Origin: Acidimicrobiales bacterium
GTDB lineage: Bacteria > Actinomycetota > Acidimicrobiia > Acidimicrobiales > Iamiaceae
Reading direction: 5' to 3'
Assembly (NCBI GenBank): GCA_025463365.1
Contig: JAOBWM010000118.1
Location: 1 to 39,786, forward strand
Length of the DNA: 39,786 bases
The translations under genes and the position numbers were made by a program. Positions 7,006-15,355 of this stretch are shown here, one piece after another; the stretch's first letter is position 1; the number at the start of each line of letters is the position of its first letter. Under the pieces are notes generated by a model. The model was not told the DNA's origin. It searched no databases and saw nothing but the letters and a program-made list of their open reading frames with translations.

Positions 7006-9177
7006 TCAGACAGGCACGGCGATGCAGCGGCAGCCCGGGTGGGCCGGCGGGTGCAGATCACCGGTGGGGAACTCGTCGCCAGCGGGGACCGCGCCGGCCA
7101 AGGCGTTGTCATCGCAGTCCGGGCACCGCGCGTCGCCGTCGTCGACCAGCCACCGGGCCTGGCCGCCGACACCAGCCGCGGCCACGCCCCGACCGAAGGC
7201 GACCAGCACGTAGTGCGTGGCGACCTCGGCGATGCGCTGCGTCTTCCACTCGCGGTAGCAGGCCCGGATCCGCTCGCCGATCTCCTGCTCGTCCCCGCCG
7301 TCGTCGAACGCGGCCTCGAGCCGGCCCCGGAGCGCTCGCACCAGATCGGTGGCGAACTGGTGGGCGACGTCGTTGACGTCGGCTGCCTTCTCGGGCGCCT
7401 CACCGAAGAACCCGGCCCCCGCCCGCTCGGCGGCGGTGAGGTCTTCGAGGGCAGCGGTGAGGTAGCGCTGGAGGTGATCGTCCTCGGACACGAGCACGTC
7501 GCTCGACTTGGCCTGGCCCTTCACCCGCCGAAGTCGGTCGAGCGCCTCGTTCTGCTCGTCGGCCAGCACCCGCTTGAGCCGACGGGCCAAGGCCCGCTCG
7601 ATCTCGTCGACGGTGGCGTCGCGCCGATCGAGCAGGTCGGCATCGGGGTCCGGAGCCACGTCCTCGACAGCGTCCTCGACAGCGTCGGCGTCGGCGGTTG
7701 GCTCCACGTCGGCGCTGGCCTCGGCGACGGCCGGGTCGACGTCTGCCTTCAGCCGGGCGAACACCGCCGCGGCCGGGTCATCGCCGGATGTCTGCGTCCC
7801 GGCATCGGCAACGTCGTCGGTTCCCGTGGCGACGTCGGCCAGGGCTGCGTCGGGATCCTCGATCGCTTCGGAGGGGGCATCACCAGCGGCTTCCGCGGCC
7901 AACTTCTCGGGCATCGGGGCTTCGGGTGCCGGCTCTTCCTCGACCGTGTCGGCCGCCTCGACCTCGGCCTCCGCCTCGGCGGTGAGGTCAGCGTCAGCGT
8001 CAGCGTCAGCGTCAGCATCAGCGTCGACATCGGCGGTCTCGAGCTCCGGGTCCGCGGCGTCCGGCTCGTCGACCTCGTGGGCGGGTCCGGCGAGGTCTCG
8101 CGGCTCGGAGAGGGCGGCGCGGTCGGTCGCGACGTCGCCCAGGTCGCGGGGGTCGATCACGGCCTCGGCGAGGGCTCGGTGCGAAGCCTCGATGCGCCCG
8201 GCCACGTCGGTGAGGGTCACGGCCAGCGCATCTCGGCTGGCCGCCAGCTGGTCGAGCTGAGCCCGGACCGAGCGACGGCGGTCGGCCAGGTCGGCGATGA
8301 CCCGCTCGCGGTAGGTCCGGGCCTCGTCCACCATGTCGCGGCCCTGCTGGCGGGCCGCCTCGATGATCTTCTCGACCTCGACCGTGGCCTCCTCGCGCCC
8401 AGCGGCGGCGGCCTTCTCGGTGGCGGCCCGCGACGCCTCGGCCTCGGCCTCGGCGGCCACGAGATCGGCGTCGGCACGAGCCCGCGCATCGGCCGCGTAG
8501 GCGTCGGCGGCCTCGCGTGCCTCGGTGCCGTAGGCGTCGGCCTGGGCCCGGATGTCGGCCGCGTAGGCGTCGGCCTCGCCCTGCACGCGGGTGCGGTACT
8601 CGTCGCCCTCCGAGCGGACGACCTCGGCGGCAGCATCGGCCTCGGCGGTGCGCTCGGACAGGATCCGCTCGGCCTCGTCACGCAGCTGGGCGACCTCGGC
8701 GGCGACCGCGGTGCGGAGCTGGTCGACGTCGTCGTCGGTGGCACGGCGGGTGGCTGCGGAGTAGTCGTCGGCCCCGGCACGGGTCTCGCGCGCGTAGGTG
8801 GCGGCGGCCTCGCGGGTGGCGGTCGCCTGCGCGTCGGTCTCGGCCGTGAGCAGGTCCGCGGCATCCTGGGCCTTGGCACGGATCTCGGCCGAGGCCTTGC
8901 GAGCCGTGTCGAGCACCCGCGCCGTCTCTTCGCCGAGGAGCTGGGTGACCTGGTCCTCGTCGAGCTCGCTCTGGTCCGCGCCGCGCCGCTCGAGCTCGGC
9001 CAGCCGGCGGGCCTGGTCGGCGTGGAGGCGCTGCGCCTCGCGCAGCTGCGAGGCGAGGGCGACCAGGTAGGCACGCACCTCGTCGGCCTCGTAGCCCTTG
9101 CGCGACCTCGTGAAGGAGTGGCCGGCGATGGCGTCGGGGTCGGGTCCGGGCGGGTCGGCGGCATCAACAGACATCAC
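7006..9177 (-). CDS. DivIVA-like coiled-coil protein with a C-terminal phage MuF-like Cys/His domain
   Basis: The protein has 723 residues. Residues 15-60 resemble the DivIVA N-terminal lipid-binding/coiled-coil start (FTRSRKGYEADEVRAYLVAL). Residues about 60-345 are an almost uninterrupted Ala/Glu/Arg coiled coil. Residues about 350-500 are acidic and disordered, with an Ala-Asp repeat. The last 150 residues are a separate fold. Its end, RWLVDDGDARCPDC followed by HPPAHPGCRC (Cys685, Cys688, His709, His713, Cys716, Cys718), matches the pattern at the end of phage minor head proteins of the Mu F / SPP1 gp7 type and could bind zinc. No other phage genes are near. DivIVA-like proteins act at curved membranes and growth zones, so an envelope or division role is plausible but inferred. 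Other start: the second Met codon. Confidence 0.75.
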   Translation of the reverse strand: MMSVDAADPPGPDPDAIAGHSFTRSRKGYEADEVRAYLVALASQLREAQRLHADQARRLAELERRGADQSELDEDQVTQLLGEETARVLDTARKASAEIRAKAQDAADLLTAETDAQATATREAAATYARETRAGADDYSAATRRATDDDVDQLRTAVAAEVAQLRDEAERILSERTAEADAAAEVVRSEGDEYRTRVQGEADAYAADIRAQADAYGTEAREAADAYAADARARADADLVAAEAEAEASRAATEKAAAAGREEATVEVEKIIEAARQQGRDMVDEARTYRERVIADLADRRRSVRAQLDQLAASRDALAVTLTDVAGRIEASHRALAEAVIDPRDLGDVATDRAALSEPRDLAGPAHEVDEPDAADPELETADVDADADADADADADLTAEAEAEVEAADTVEEEPAPEAPMPEKLAAEAAGDAPSEAIEDPDAALADVATGTDDVADAGTQTSGDDPAAAVFARLKADVDPAVAEASADVEPTADADAVEDAVEDVAPDPDADLLDRRDATVDEIERALARRLKRVLADEQNEALDRLRRVKGQAKSSDVLVSEDDHLQRYLTAALEDLTAAERAGAGFFGEAPEKAADVNDVAHQFATDLVRALRGRLEAAFDDGGDEQEIGERIRACYREWKTQRIAEVATHYVLVAFGRGVAAAGVGGQARWLVDDGDARCPDCDDNALAGAVPAGDEFPTGDLHPPAHPGCRCIAVPV
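7987..8022. repeat. Hexanucleotide microsatellite inside the coiled-coil gene
   Basis: Five exact copies of GTCAGC and one ATCAGC variant lie in tandem. On the coding (minus) strand they give an Ala-Asp dipeptide run in the acidic linker. Copy changes would keep the frame. Confidence 0.9.
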
Positions 9178-9247
9178 GACGATGGTACGACCGCCACCCT
9201 CACGATTCGGGGAGCCTCCGAACGAATGACCGGACCGGGTGACCGGA

Positions 9248-10861
9248 TCAGAGCCCGAGCCCGGGCAAGAGCCCGCCGAGCAGCGGCCGCGTGGTGGTCG
9301 TGGTCCCGCCGGGACGGGTGGTCGTGGTGGTGATGCCGGGCAGGAGGCCGCCCAGCACGCCGCCGACGGTGTCGACGATGGTGGTCACCACGGGGATCGA
9401 GGGAATGGACGGGGTGGTGACCGGCGGGATGATCGGGATGGCGGGGATGGCCGGCGTGGTGACCCCCGGGACGGTGACGCCGGGCGTCACCCCGGGGACT
9501 CCACCGGGCACCGTGACGCCGGGCGTGGTGACCCCGGGCACGCCACCGGGCACCGTGACGCCGGGCTCGCCGGGCAGGCCGCCGGTCCCGCCCGTTCCGT
9601 CGGCCCCCGGCGTGCCGGAGCCGTCCGATCCTGACGAACCGTCCGCCGTCGCGCCGGAGGCATCGGATGCGCCCCCGGATCCGGAGGCTCCGCTGCCGAT
9701 CCCGTCGAGTCCGCCTTGATCGGCAAACGTCCGGCCGTCGGTCGTGGACAGGACCTTGCTGTCGAGCGCGTCCCGCATCGTCGCGGCCACGGCGTCGGGG
9801 TCGGCGCGCACGTCCATGGCCACGAGACCCCACGACGCCCCGGCATCGCGGAAGGCCAGCGCCCGCGCGCCGCGCTCGGCGAACGTGGTTCGGGTGCCAT
9901 TGCCGATCACCGCCAGGGCGATGCCGAGATCGAGTCGGTTGGGGCGACCCTTGACGAGGCGGGCAACGGCAGCCGCCGAGGGCGAACGATCGAGGACGCC
10001 GCGCACGGTGGCAAGCAGCGATCGGGGGTCGACCTTGCCGACGCGCATCCCCCTCGCCAACGGGGCGAGCTGGCTGTCGAGCGAGACCGCGTCGGCCAGG
10101 TATCGGCGATCCCAGCGGTCACCGCGCTGATCGATCGGCCGGACGCGGCCGATCTCCCCGGTGGCCGCCGCGACCACCGAGCGCAGCGCCGGAACGCTGC
10201 GAGCGATGCCGGCGGAGGAGAGGACGGCGCTCCCCCGATACGAACCCAGCGTCACGGCGTAGGAGCGGGCGATCCGGGCTACACCGGCCGGCTCGACCCG
10301 CACATCGGCGATGCCCGTGTGCAGCGAGGTGCCCGCCGGAGATGCCACCAGCAGCCGGCCCGAGCGCAGCGTGGGGACGCGAGCCATCTCCAGCGACGTG
10401 TCGGCCACCCTCGTGGAGCGGGCCAAGCCCTCGAACCGGACGCCCTCGGCGAGCTCGAACTCGGCGCGACCCCGGCGGATGTCGATGCGATCGCCGGGGT
10501 GCAGGCGGGTGCTCTCGGTGACCGTCTCCGATGTGCCGTCGGCGCGGTCCACGAATGCCGATCCGTGGACGGTGACGATTGCCTCGCCCACGCCCGGGCC
10601 ACGGGTTCCCGACTCTGCGAAGGCCACGACGATCGCCGCCGCGATCATGGCCGCGACCAGTGGGAGGATCACCGTCGGACGCGTGAACCACGATCCGCCG
10701 CGCGGTCCGGGCGGTGGGTCGGAGAGCGGGTCGGGCACCCCATCGGTCGGCGGTGCTGGGAGCAGGTCGAGGTCGGTGGCCCGCGCCTCGTCCCGGGGCG
10801 CGCTGGGGTCGGGGATGACGGGCCGAGCGGGACCACGCAGCAGCGTGCCGATCGCGGTCAC
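9248..10861 (-). CDS. FecR-domain single-pass membrane protein with Pro/Thr repeat tail
   Basis: The protein has 537 residues. GTG 10861 was chosen because it overlaps the kinase stop codon as GTGA; the open frame upstream is a shadow of the kinase. Residues 1-60 are a Pro-rich cytoplasmic segment and 63-82 a membrane helix. Residues about 92-180 look like a FecR domain (EAIVTVHGSAFVDRADG, HPGDRIDIRRGRAEFEL, LRSGRLLVASPAGTSLHT). A middle region of unknown fold follows. From about residue 395 the chain is low complexity, with GVTVPGGVPG repeats and TTTTTRP runs. FecR domains are often on the outer face of membrane signalling proteins that control sigma factors, but no sigma factor gene is nearby. 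Coupling to the kinase suggests a shared pathway. Confidence 0.78.
   Translation of the reverse strand: MTAIGTLLRGPARPVIPDPSAPRDEARATDLDLLPAPPTDGVPDPLSDPPPGPRGGSWFTRPTVILPLVAAMIAAAIVVAFAESGTRGPGVGEAIVTVHGSAFVDRADGTSETVTESTRLHPGDRIDIRRGRAEFELAEGVRFEGLARSTRVADTSLEMARVPTLRSGRLLVASPAGTSLHTGIADVRVEPAGVARIARSYAVTLGSYRGSAVLSSAGIARSVPALRSVVAAATGEIGRVRPIDQRGDRWDRRYLADAVSLDSQLAPLARGMRVGKVDPRSLLATVRGVLDRSPSAAAVARLVKGRPNRLDLGIALAVIGNGTRTTFAERGARALAFRDAGASWGLVAMDVRADPDAVAATMRDALDSKVLSTTDGRTFADQGGLDGIGSGASGSGGASDASGATADGSSGSDGSGTPGADGTGGTGGLPGEPGVTVPGGVPGVTTPGVTVPGGVPGVTPGVTVPGVTTPAIPAIPIIPPVTTPSIPSIPVVTTIVDTVGGVLGGLLPGITTTTTRPGGTTTTTRPLLGGLLPGLGL
9462..9566. repeat. Imperfect tandem repeat coding for GVTVPGGVPG-type units
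   Basis: The FecR-protein tail repeats about 12- to 36-base blocks built on CCGGGCACCGTGACG and GGGCGTGGTGACCCC. They encode near-identical Gly-Val-Thr/Pro peptides. Slippage could change tail length without breaking the frame. Confidence 0.7.
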
Positions 10862-13464
10862 GTCGGCGCCCCGGTCGCGGCCGACTCCATGGAGAGAAGG
10901 ATAGAGACCGTGGTGCCTTCCTGCTCGATCGACTCGTAGCTCAGCACCCCACCGTGGCCTCGCACGATGCGATCGGCACAGGCCAGGCCGAGGCCCAACC
11001 CGCCGAAGCGGCGGGTCTCGGACGCGTCGCCCTGGCTGAATGCATCGGCCAGCTCGACCAGGCGGCCGGGAGGCATGCCGACGCCCTCGTCGGTCACGCG
11101 GATCACCAGCCCCGGCCTCGGGCCCGACGATCGGGTGAACCCGATCGTGATCGGGCCACCCTCGGGCGAGTACTTCATGGCGTTGTCCACCAACTCGTCG
11201 ACCGCTTGGTCGAGGAGGACGAAGTCGACCGGCACGACCCCGAGGTCGGGGGCCGCGTCCATGCGCAGCTCGTGGCCGTCGTCCATCCGAGGCTCCCACC
11301 GGGCCCGGATCCGCGTGGCGAGGTCGTCGACCGCGACGGGCGCGGTGACGACGGTGAGGCGACCGGCCGCGATGGTGGCAAAGGTGACGAGCTGGCGGAC
11401 GACCCGCTCGAGCTGGTCGACCCCGCCGATGATCTCCGACGCGAAGGTCCGAGTCTGATCATCGGTCAGCTTGCGGTCCCGCAGCATCCCGGCGTACCCC
11501 TTGATGGGCGTCAGCGGGGACCGCAGCTCGTGGCCGATGTTGGCCAGGATCGACGACTTCATGTCGTCGACCTCGCGTTCGCGGCGCACGTCGCGCAGCA
11601 CGAGCACGAAGCCGGCACCGGCCGTGCCCGCGTCCTGGAGGGCGCCGGCGGTCACGACCACGGGAATGGAACCGTCGCCGACGGCCAGGTCCGCGCCGAT
11701 CGGCTCGCCGTCGACGAGGTCGTCGAGGTCGAACGCCATGGCCCGCCCGTCGAGGGCGCGCCACGACACCACATCCGCCGCTCGGCGACCCAACAGCTCG
11801 GCACGGGAGGTCGCCAACAGCTCCTCCGCGGCCCGGTTCAGCTCGATGACGATCCCGTCGCGGTCGACCGCGATCAGGGCCTCGCTCATGCCGGAGATCA
11901 CCGCTTCGAGGCGCGCGCGGACCGTGGCCTCCTCGAGGGCCGCGGCGCGCAGCTCCGCGGTCATGAGGTTGATGGAATCCGCCATGCTCGAGAAGGCACC
12001 GCCGAGCACGCCGAGCTCGTCGTCGGACCGCACGCGGATGCGCGTATCGAGTGACCCGGCCTGCATCTGCTGGGCGGCCGCGGTGAGCTGACGCAGGCCG
12101 CGCCCGATCCGCTCACCGACGAGGATCGCGACCACGACGGCGACGAGGGCGGAGCCCAGGGCCACCACGAACAACGTGCGGAACAGGGCCCGGCGCGTGG
12201 CCTCCGCGGCATCGGCAGGCGCCGACACGATGAAGGCGAGCACCGTCCGCCCGTCGCCGCCGGCCACCGGCGCCGCGGCCAGGAACCGTCCGCCGGCTTG
12301 CAGGCGAGGCCGACCGCCGCGCTCGACGACGTCCGCCGCCACCTCGCGCAGGCGATCCGGCGACGGCGCCGAACCGGTGCGCGCCACGACGTCGCGCGAC
12401 GTCGCCAGCGCGAACGACAGCCGCTCCCCCCCGGTTCCGAGCACGCGCAGGTAGGTCTGGTCGAGCGGGCGGGCCACGACGATGACGCCGACGAACCGCT
12501 CGGCGCCGCCCGGTGGCTGCACCACGACTGGGGCCGTGGCGAGGGCATAGGCCCGTCCGCCGACGAGGGTGATGCCTTGGCGCTCGGCCCGGGCCGCGAT
12601 CGACTCGGCCACCACCGGGTCGCCCGCCAGGGCAAGGCGGGTGGACGTCGGCAGGGACTGCGGGGTCACCGCGGCCGGCGCGCCCCGACCGGAGACGAGG
12701 ACGACCGGGTCGGTGAGGTCGAGGAGCCGCTGGGCGGTGAGGTCCTTCAGCGCCTGCGTGAGGTTGGCGGCGTCGGCCGGCGTCGCGCCCCCTGCCGCCA
12801 CGCGCTGCAACACGTCGATCCGCTCGGCCGCGAGGACGCCCGACACGACGCGAGCGGGACCCAGGCCGGACCGGGCTCGATCCGCGACAGCGTCTGCCTC
12901 GCTGGCGGCGCGAGCCGCGTAGCGCTCCTTGGCCTGGCCCTCCACGTTGTCGGCAACGGTGACCGAGACGGCCACGGCCACCACGAGGACCACGCCGAGG
13001 ACGAGCGCGGCGGCGTTGACCGCGATGCGCGCCGAGATCGAGCGCCGGGCCGCAGAGACGAGCCCCACCGCGAACCCCACCGCAGCGAGGGAGCGGAACG
13101 TGTCGCTCCACGCGCCCTGGCCGGCAGCGAGCATGAGTCCCGCGCCGCCCAGCGCCAGCAGGCCGAGGACGACGGCGACCAGGCTGCGGCGACCGCGCCA
13201 CCGCAGGAGGCCGGCGGCGATCGCCGCGCCCGACACGAGGCGCAAGATGATGAGGAACGGCTCGTCGGCTCGTTCCACGACCAGCGCGCCCCGCAAGAAC
13301 GATGCCGTCGCCAACCCCAAGAAGCCGCTCGCCAGCGCGGATCGCGCCCACTGGACGTCGCTCAGCAACCCCGGCCGTACGGCGCACGCGACTCCCGCCA
13401 CCGCGACGAGGAAGAGGGCGAACTCGGCCGCGAAGGCCAGTTGGGCCGCCGAGGCTGCGCTCAC
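10858..13464 (-). CDS. Membrane sensor histidine kinase (HAMP-PAS-HisKA-HATPase), orphan
   Basis: The protein has 868 residues. The N-terminus has about six hydrophobic segments in residues 1-175. An extracytoplasmic Cache-like sensor region of about 250 residues follows, then another membrane helix near 430-450. After this come HAMP (GRGLRQLTAAAQQMQAGSL), PAS (VISGMSEALIAVDRDGIVIELN), HisKA with His645 in the H-box IGHELRSPLTPIKG, and the ATPase domain (N-box DELVDNAMKYSP, G1 VTDEGVGMP, G2 GGLGLGLACADRIV). It should autophosphorylate His645. GTG 13464 overlaps the stop of the PDZ/Lon gene as GTGA, and its own stop overlaps the FecR-gene start in the same way. No response regulator is adjacent, so the partner is unknown. 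Confidence 0.9.
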   Translation of the reverse strand: MSAASAAQLAFAAEFALFLVAVAGVACAVRPGLLSDVQWARSALASGFLGLATASFLRGALVVERADEPFLIILRLVSGAAIAAGLLRWRGRRSLVAVVLGLLALGGAGLMLAAGQGAWSDTFRSLAAVGFAVGLVSAARRSISARIAVNAAALVLGVVLVVAVAVSVTVADNVEGQAKERYAARAASEADAVADRARSGLGPARVVSGVLAAERIDVLQRVAAGGATPADAANLTQALKDLTAQRLLDLTDPVVLVSGRGAPAAVTPQSLPTSTRLALAGDPVVAESIAARAERQGITLVGGRAYALATAPVVVQPPGGAERFVGVIVVARPLDQTYLRVLGTGGERLSFALATSRDVVARTGSAPSPDRLREVAADVVERGGRPRLQAGGRFLAAAPVAGGDGRTVLAFIVSAPADAAEATRRALFRTLFVVALGSALVAVVVAILVGERIGRGLRQLTAAAQQMQAGSLDTRIRVRSDDELGVLGGAFSSMADSINLMTAELRAAALEEATVRARLEAVISGMSEALIAVDRDGIVIELNRAAEELLATSRAELLGRRAADVVSWRALDGRAMAFDLDDLVDGEPIGADLAVGDGSIPVVVTAGALQDAGTAGAGFVLVLRDVRREREVDDMKSSILANIGHELRSPLTPIKGYAGMLRDRKLTDDQTRTFASEIIGGVDQLERVVRQLVTFATIAAGRLTVVTAPVAVDDLATRIRARWEPRMDDGHELRMDAAPDLGVVPVDFVLLDQAVDELVDNAMKYSPEGGPITIGFTRSSGPRPGLVIRVTDEGVGMPPGRLVELADAFSQGDASETRRFGGLGLGLACADRIVRGHGGVLSYESIEQEGTTVSILLSMESAATGAPT

Positions 13465-14588
13465 GGCACCTTGGCAGCGGGCAGCGGGTCGCCCCCGAAG
13501 CGCCGAAGGATCGCCAGCGCTTGGTCGAGGGTGGCGGCCCGCTCGACGTGCAGACGCTTCCCAGCCGTCTGCTTGGCCAGGGCGTACTCGTCGGGCGGCA
13601 CGATCATCAGCTTCGCACCCTGAGAGATCGCCGCCCGGGCCTTGTGCTGGACGCCGCCGACAGGTCCGACGCTTCCGTCGAGCTCGATCGTCCCGGTGAC
13701 CGCCACCCGCTCCTTGCCCAGGAGCGAGCCCGGGGTGAGCCGATCGAGGATGGCGAGGGTGAAGGCGAGCCCGGCGGATGGACCGCCGACCTTCTCGGTG
13801 TCGATTCGGATGTCGATCGGATAGGAGTAGGTGAGCTTGTCGACCGGCTGGACGCCGAGGGCCGCCTTGGTCGGGTCGTCGGTCCGCCGACCGAGCTTCA
13901 CCGTGATGGAGGTCGGTCGGGTCGAGCCGAGGGGGAGGAACCGCAGGGACAAGGTGTCGCCGGGTCGATGGGTCCCGATGGCGGCCACCAGCTCGTCAGC
14001 CGACTTCACCGGCTTGCCGTCGGCGCCGATGACGGTGGCGCCCGGCTTCATCACCTTGGCGACGGGATAGGAAGGATCGATGTCCTCGATGAACGCGCCC
14101 TGGGGGGTGCTCGCCACCTTGTACCCGAGCCGCTCCAATGCCACGCGGCGGGCCTTGTCCTGCGACTCGGTCATGAGCGCCAGGTTGAGCTTGCGGTTCT
14201 CGTCGGAGGTCTGCGAGCCGAGGTAGGGCGCCGACGGCTCGACCTGCACCGCCGGGTCGAGCACATCGATCAGCGCCTCGATCGCGGTGACCTCGCGCTG
14301 GGAGACGGTGAGGTAGAGCAGGTCCCGGTCGGCCGGCTCGGCGTGCACCTTCGGGCCGCCCGGCACCTGACGGACCGTGACCAGGCTCTCCACCGGGCGA
14401 GCCCCGCCGGGCGAGAACGCGAAGTACGGGACCCGCGACGCGCCCACGACCACCGCCGACACGAGCAAGGCCGCGAGCACCGGGCCGGTCACCCACCACA
14501 GGACAGAGACCGCCGGCGACGACGCGTTGCGACGTTGCGACGTCCCGTCGGCGCCCGGCGGTGGGAGGGGCGGCAGGGGGGAGGGCAC
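13461..14588 (-). CDS. YlbL/SdrC-like membrane protein with PDZ and Lon-type protease domains
   Basis: The protein has 375 residues. After a Pro-rich start there is one membrane helix (about residues 28-52). A PDZ region lies about 160-235 (GAFIEDIDPSYPVAKVMKPGATVI). The C-terminal Lon-type proteolytic domain has the catalytic dyad Ser271 (VGGPSAGLAF) and Lys316 (VGGVQHKARAA). Both are present, so it should be an active membrane-tethered serine/lysine protease facing the outside. In mycobacteria this type neighbours UPF0182; in Bacillus, YlbL acts in checkpoint recovery by degrading a small division inhibitor. Substrates here are unknown. It lies 27 bases downstream of the TetR gene and overlaps the kinase by GTGA, indicating one transcript. 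Confidence 0.92.
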   Translation of the reverse strand: MPSPLPPLPPPGADGTSQRRNASSPAVSVLWWVTGPVLAALLVSAVVVGASRVPYFAFSPGGARPVESLVTVRQVPGGPKVHAEPADRDLLYLTVSQREVTAIEALIDVLDPAVQVEPSAPYLGSQTSDENRKLNLALMTESQDKARRVALERLGYKVASTPQGAFIEDIDPSYPVAKVMKPGATVIGADGKPVKSADELVAAIGTHRPGDTLSLRFLPLGSTRPTSITVKLGRRTDDPTKAALGVQPVDKLTYSYPIDIRIDTEKVGGPSAGLAFTLAILDRLTPGSLLGKERVAVTGTIELDGSVGPVGGVQHKARAAISQGAKLMIVPPDEYALAKQTAGKRLHVERAATLDQALAILRRFGGDPLPAAKVP

Positions 14589-14615
14589 GGGGAGAGCCTG
14601 CCAGGTGACGGGGCG

Positions 14616-15332
14616 TCAGATCAGCCGCGCGGGCCGACGACGATCGGCCTCGACCGGCGGTCGCACCACGGGTTCGGCCGCGACGGGGTCGAGGCCGTGG
14701 CCGTGGCCGTGGCCGTGGCCGACCGCACCGTCGATGGCGCGGGCCCACACGTCGCTGATGAGGTCGACCATGCGCTCGGAGGTTTCGAGGGGGCCGGGCG
14801 CCTCGAACGCGACGCCGGTGAACGCGAACCACTCGAGCATCCCGCCGAGCGCACCCGCCAGGTCGTCGACGTCGACGTCGCGCATCGTGCCGTGGGCCTG
14901 GAAGCGCCGCATCCGACCGGCCATCCCCTCCTGGAACCGCGCCCGCTGGGCCAGCCAGGCCGCCTCGATCGCCGGGCTGGCCAGGACGGCCTCGAGCAGC
15001 GCTCGCCACAGGCGGCTGTTCGAGGCGTAGACGCCCACGTAGGCAGCGATACGCTCGCGGTTCCGGTCGGCGTCGAACCGGTCGCCGAGCTCGTCGAACG
15101 GGGTGAACGAATGCCGGTAGAGCTCATCGAGCATCTCGGTCATCACCTCGCCGAACGCGTCTTCCTTGTTGCGGAAGTAGAGGTAGAAGGTGCCGTGGGC
15201 CGTCGCGGCCGCCGCGGTGATCGCAGCCACCGACGTCGCCTGGTAGCCCCGCTCGGCGAACACCGTGCGGGCCGCGTCGAGGAGATGGCCGCGAGTGGCC
15301 TCAGCCCGTTCTTGTTGCTTCGGTCCGCCCAC
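14616..15332 (-). CDS. TetR family transcriptional regulator with His-rich tail
   Basis: The protein has 238 residues. The N-terminal HTH is typical: LLDAARTVFAERGYQATSVAAI, then the recognition-helix part AHGTFYLYFRNKEDAF near residues 46-60. The rest is a helical ligand domain. Near the C-terminus it has a Gly-His run (about four GH units) coded by a GGCCGT repeat, which could bind metal ions. GTG 15332 was chosen because the HTH follows at the normal distance; longer frames upstream give only Arg-rich sequence. It is divergent from the HEAT-repeat gene with only 23 bases between starts, and first in line before the PDZ/Lon gene. It may control both, but no operator was identified. Confidence 0.88.
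   Translation of the reverse strand: MGGPKQQERAEATRGHLLDAARTVFAERGYQATSVAAITAAAATAHGTFYLYFRNKEDAFGEVMTEMLDELYRHSFTPFDELGDRFDADRNRERIAAYVGVYASNSRLWRALLEAVLASPAIEAAWLAQRARFQEGMAGRMRRFQAHGTMRDVDVDDLAGALGGMLEWFAFTGVAFEAPGPLETSERMVDLISDVWARAIDGAVGHGHGHGHGLDPVAAEPVVRPPVEADRRRPARLI
14693..14720. repeat. GGCCGT microsatellite in the TetR gene
   Basis: Four copies of GGCCGT plus GGCC lie in tandem and encode the alternating Gly-His stretch of the regulator. Length change would stay in frame. Confidence 0.88.
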
Positions 15333-15355
15333 GTTCCGCGCCCCCCCTGGGTCCC

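Noticed and set aside
7006-7400. Prophage remnant
   Set aside because: The MuF-like part is fused in frame to a host-type scaffold, and no terminase, portal, capsid or integrase gene is present.
7039-9333. 764-codon plus-strand open frame opposite the coiled-coil gene
   Set aside because: Gly/Val/Leu-rich mirror of the Ala/Glu/Asp-rich coding strand, with no domain; the minus-strand reading has DivIVA and MuF-like signatures.
9716-10939. Plus-strand frame opposite the FecR gene
   Set aside because: No recognisable motif; the opposite strand has a coherent FecR protein with coupled start.
10862-11299. N-terminal extension of the FecR protein into the kinase gene
   Set aside because: The extension is a frame shadow of the kinase ATPase domain; the GTGA overlap gives a natural start at 10861.
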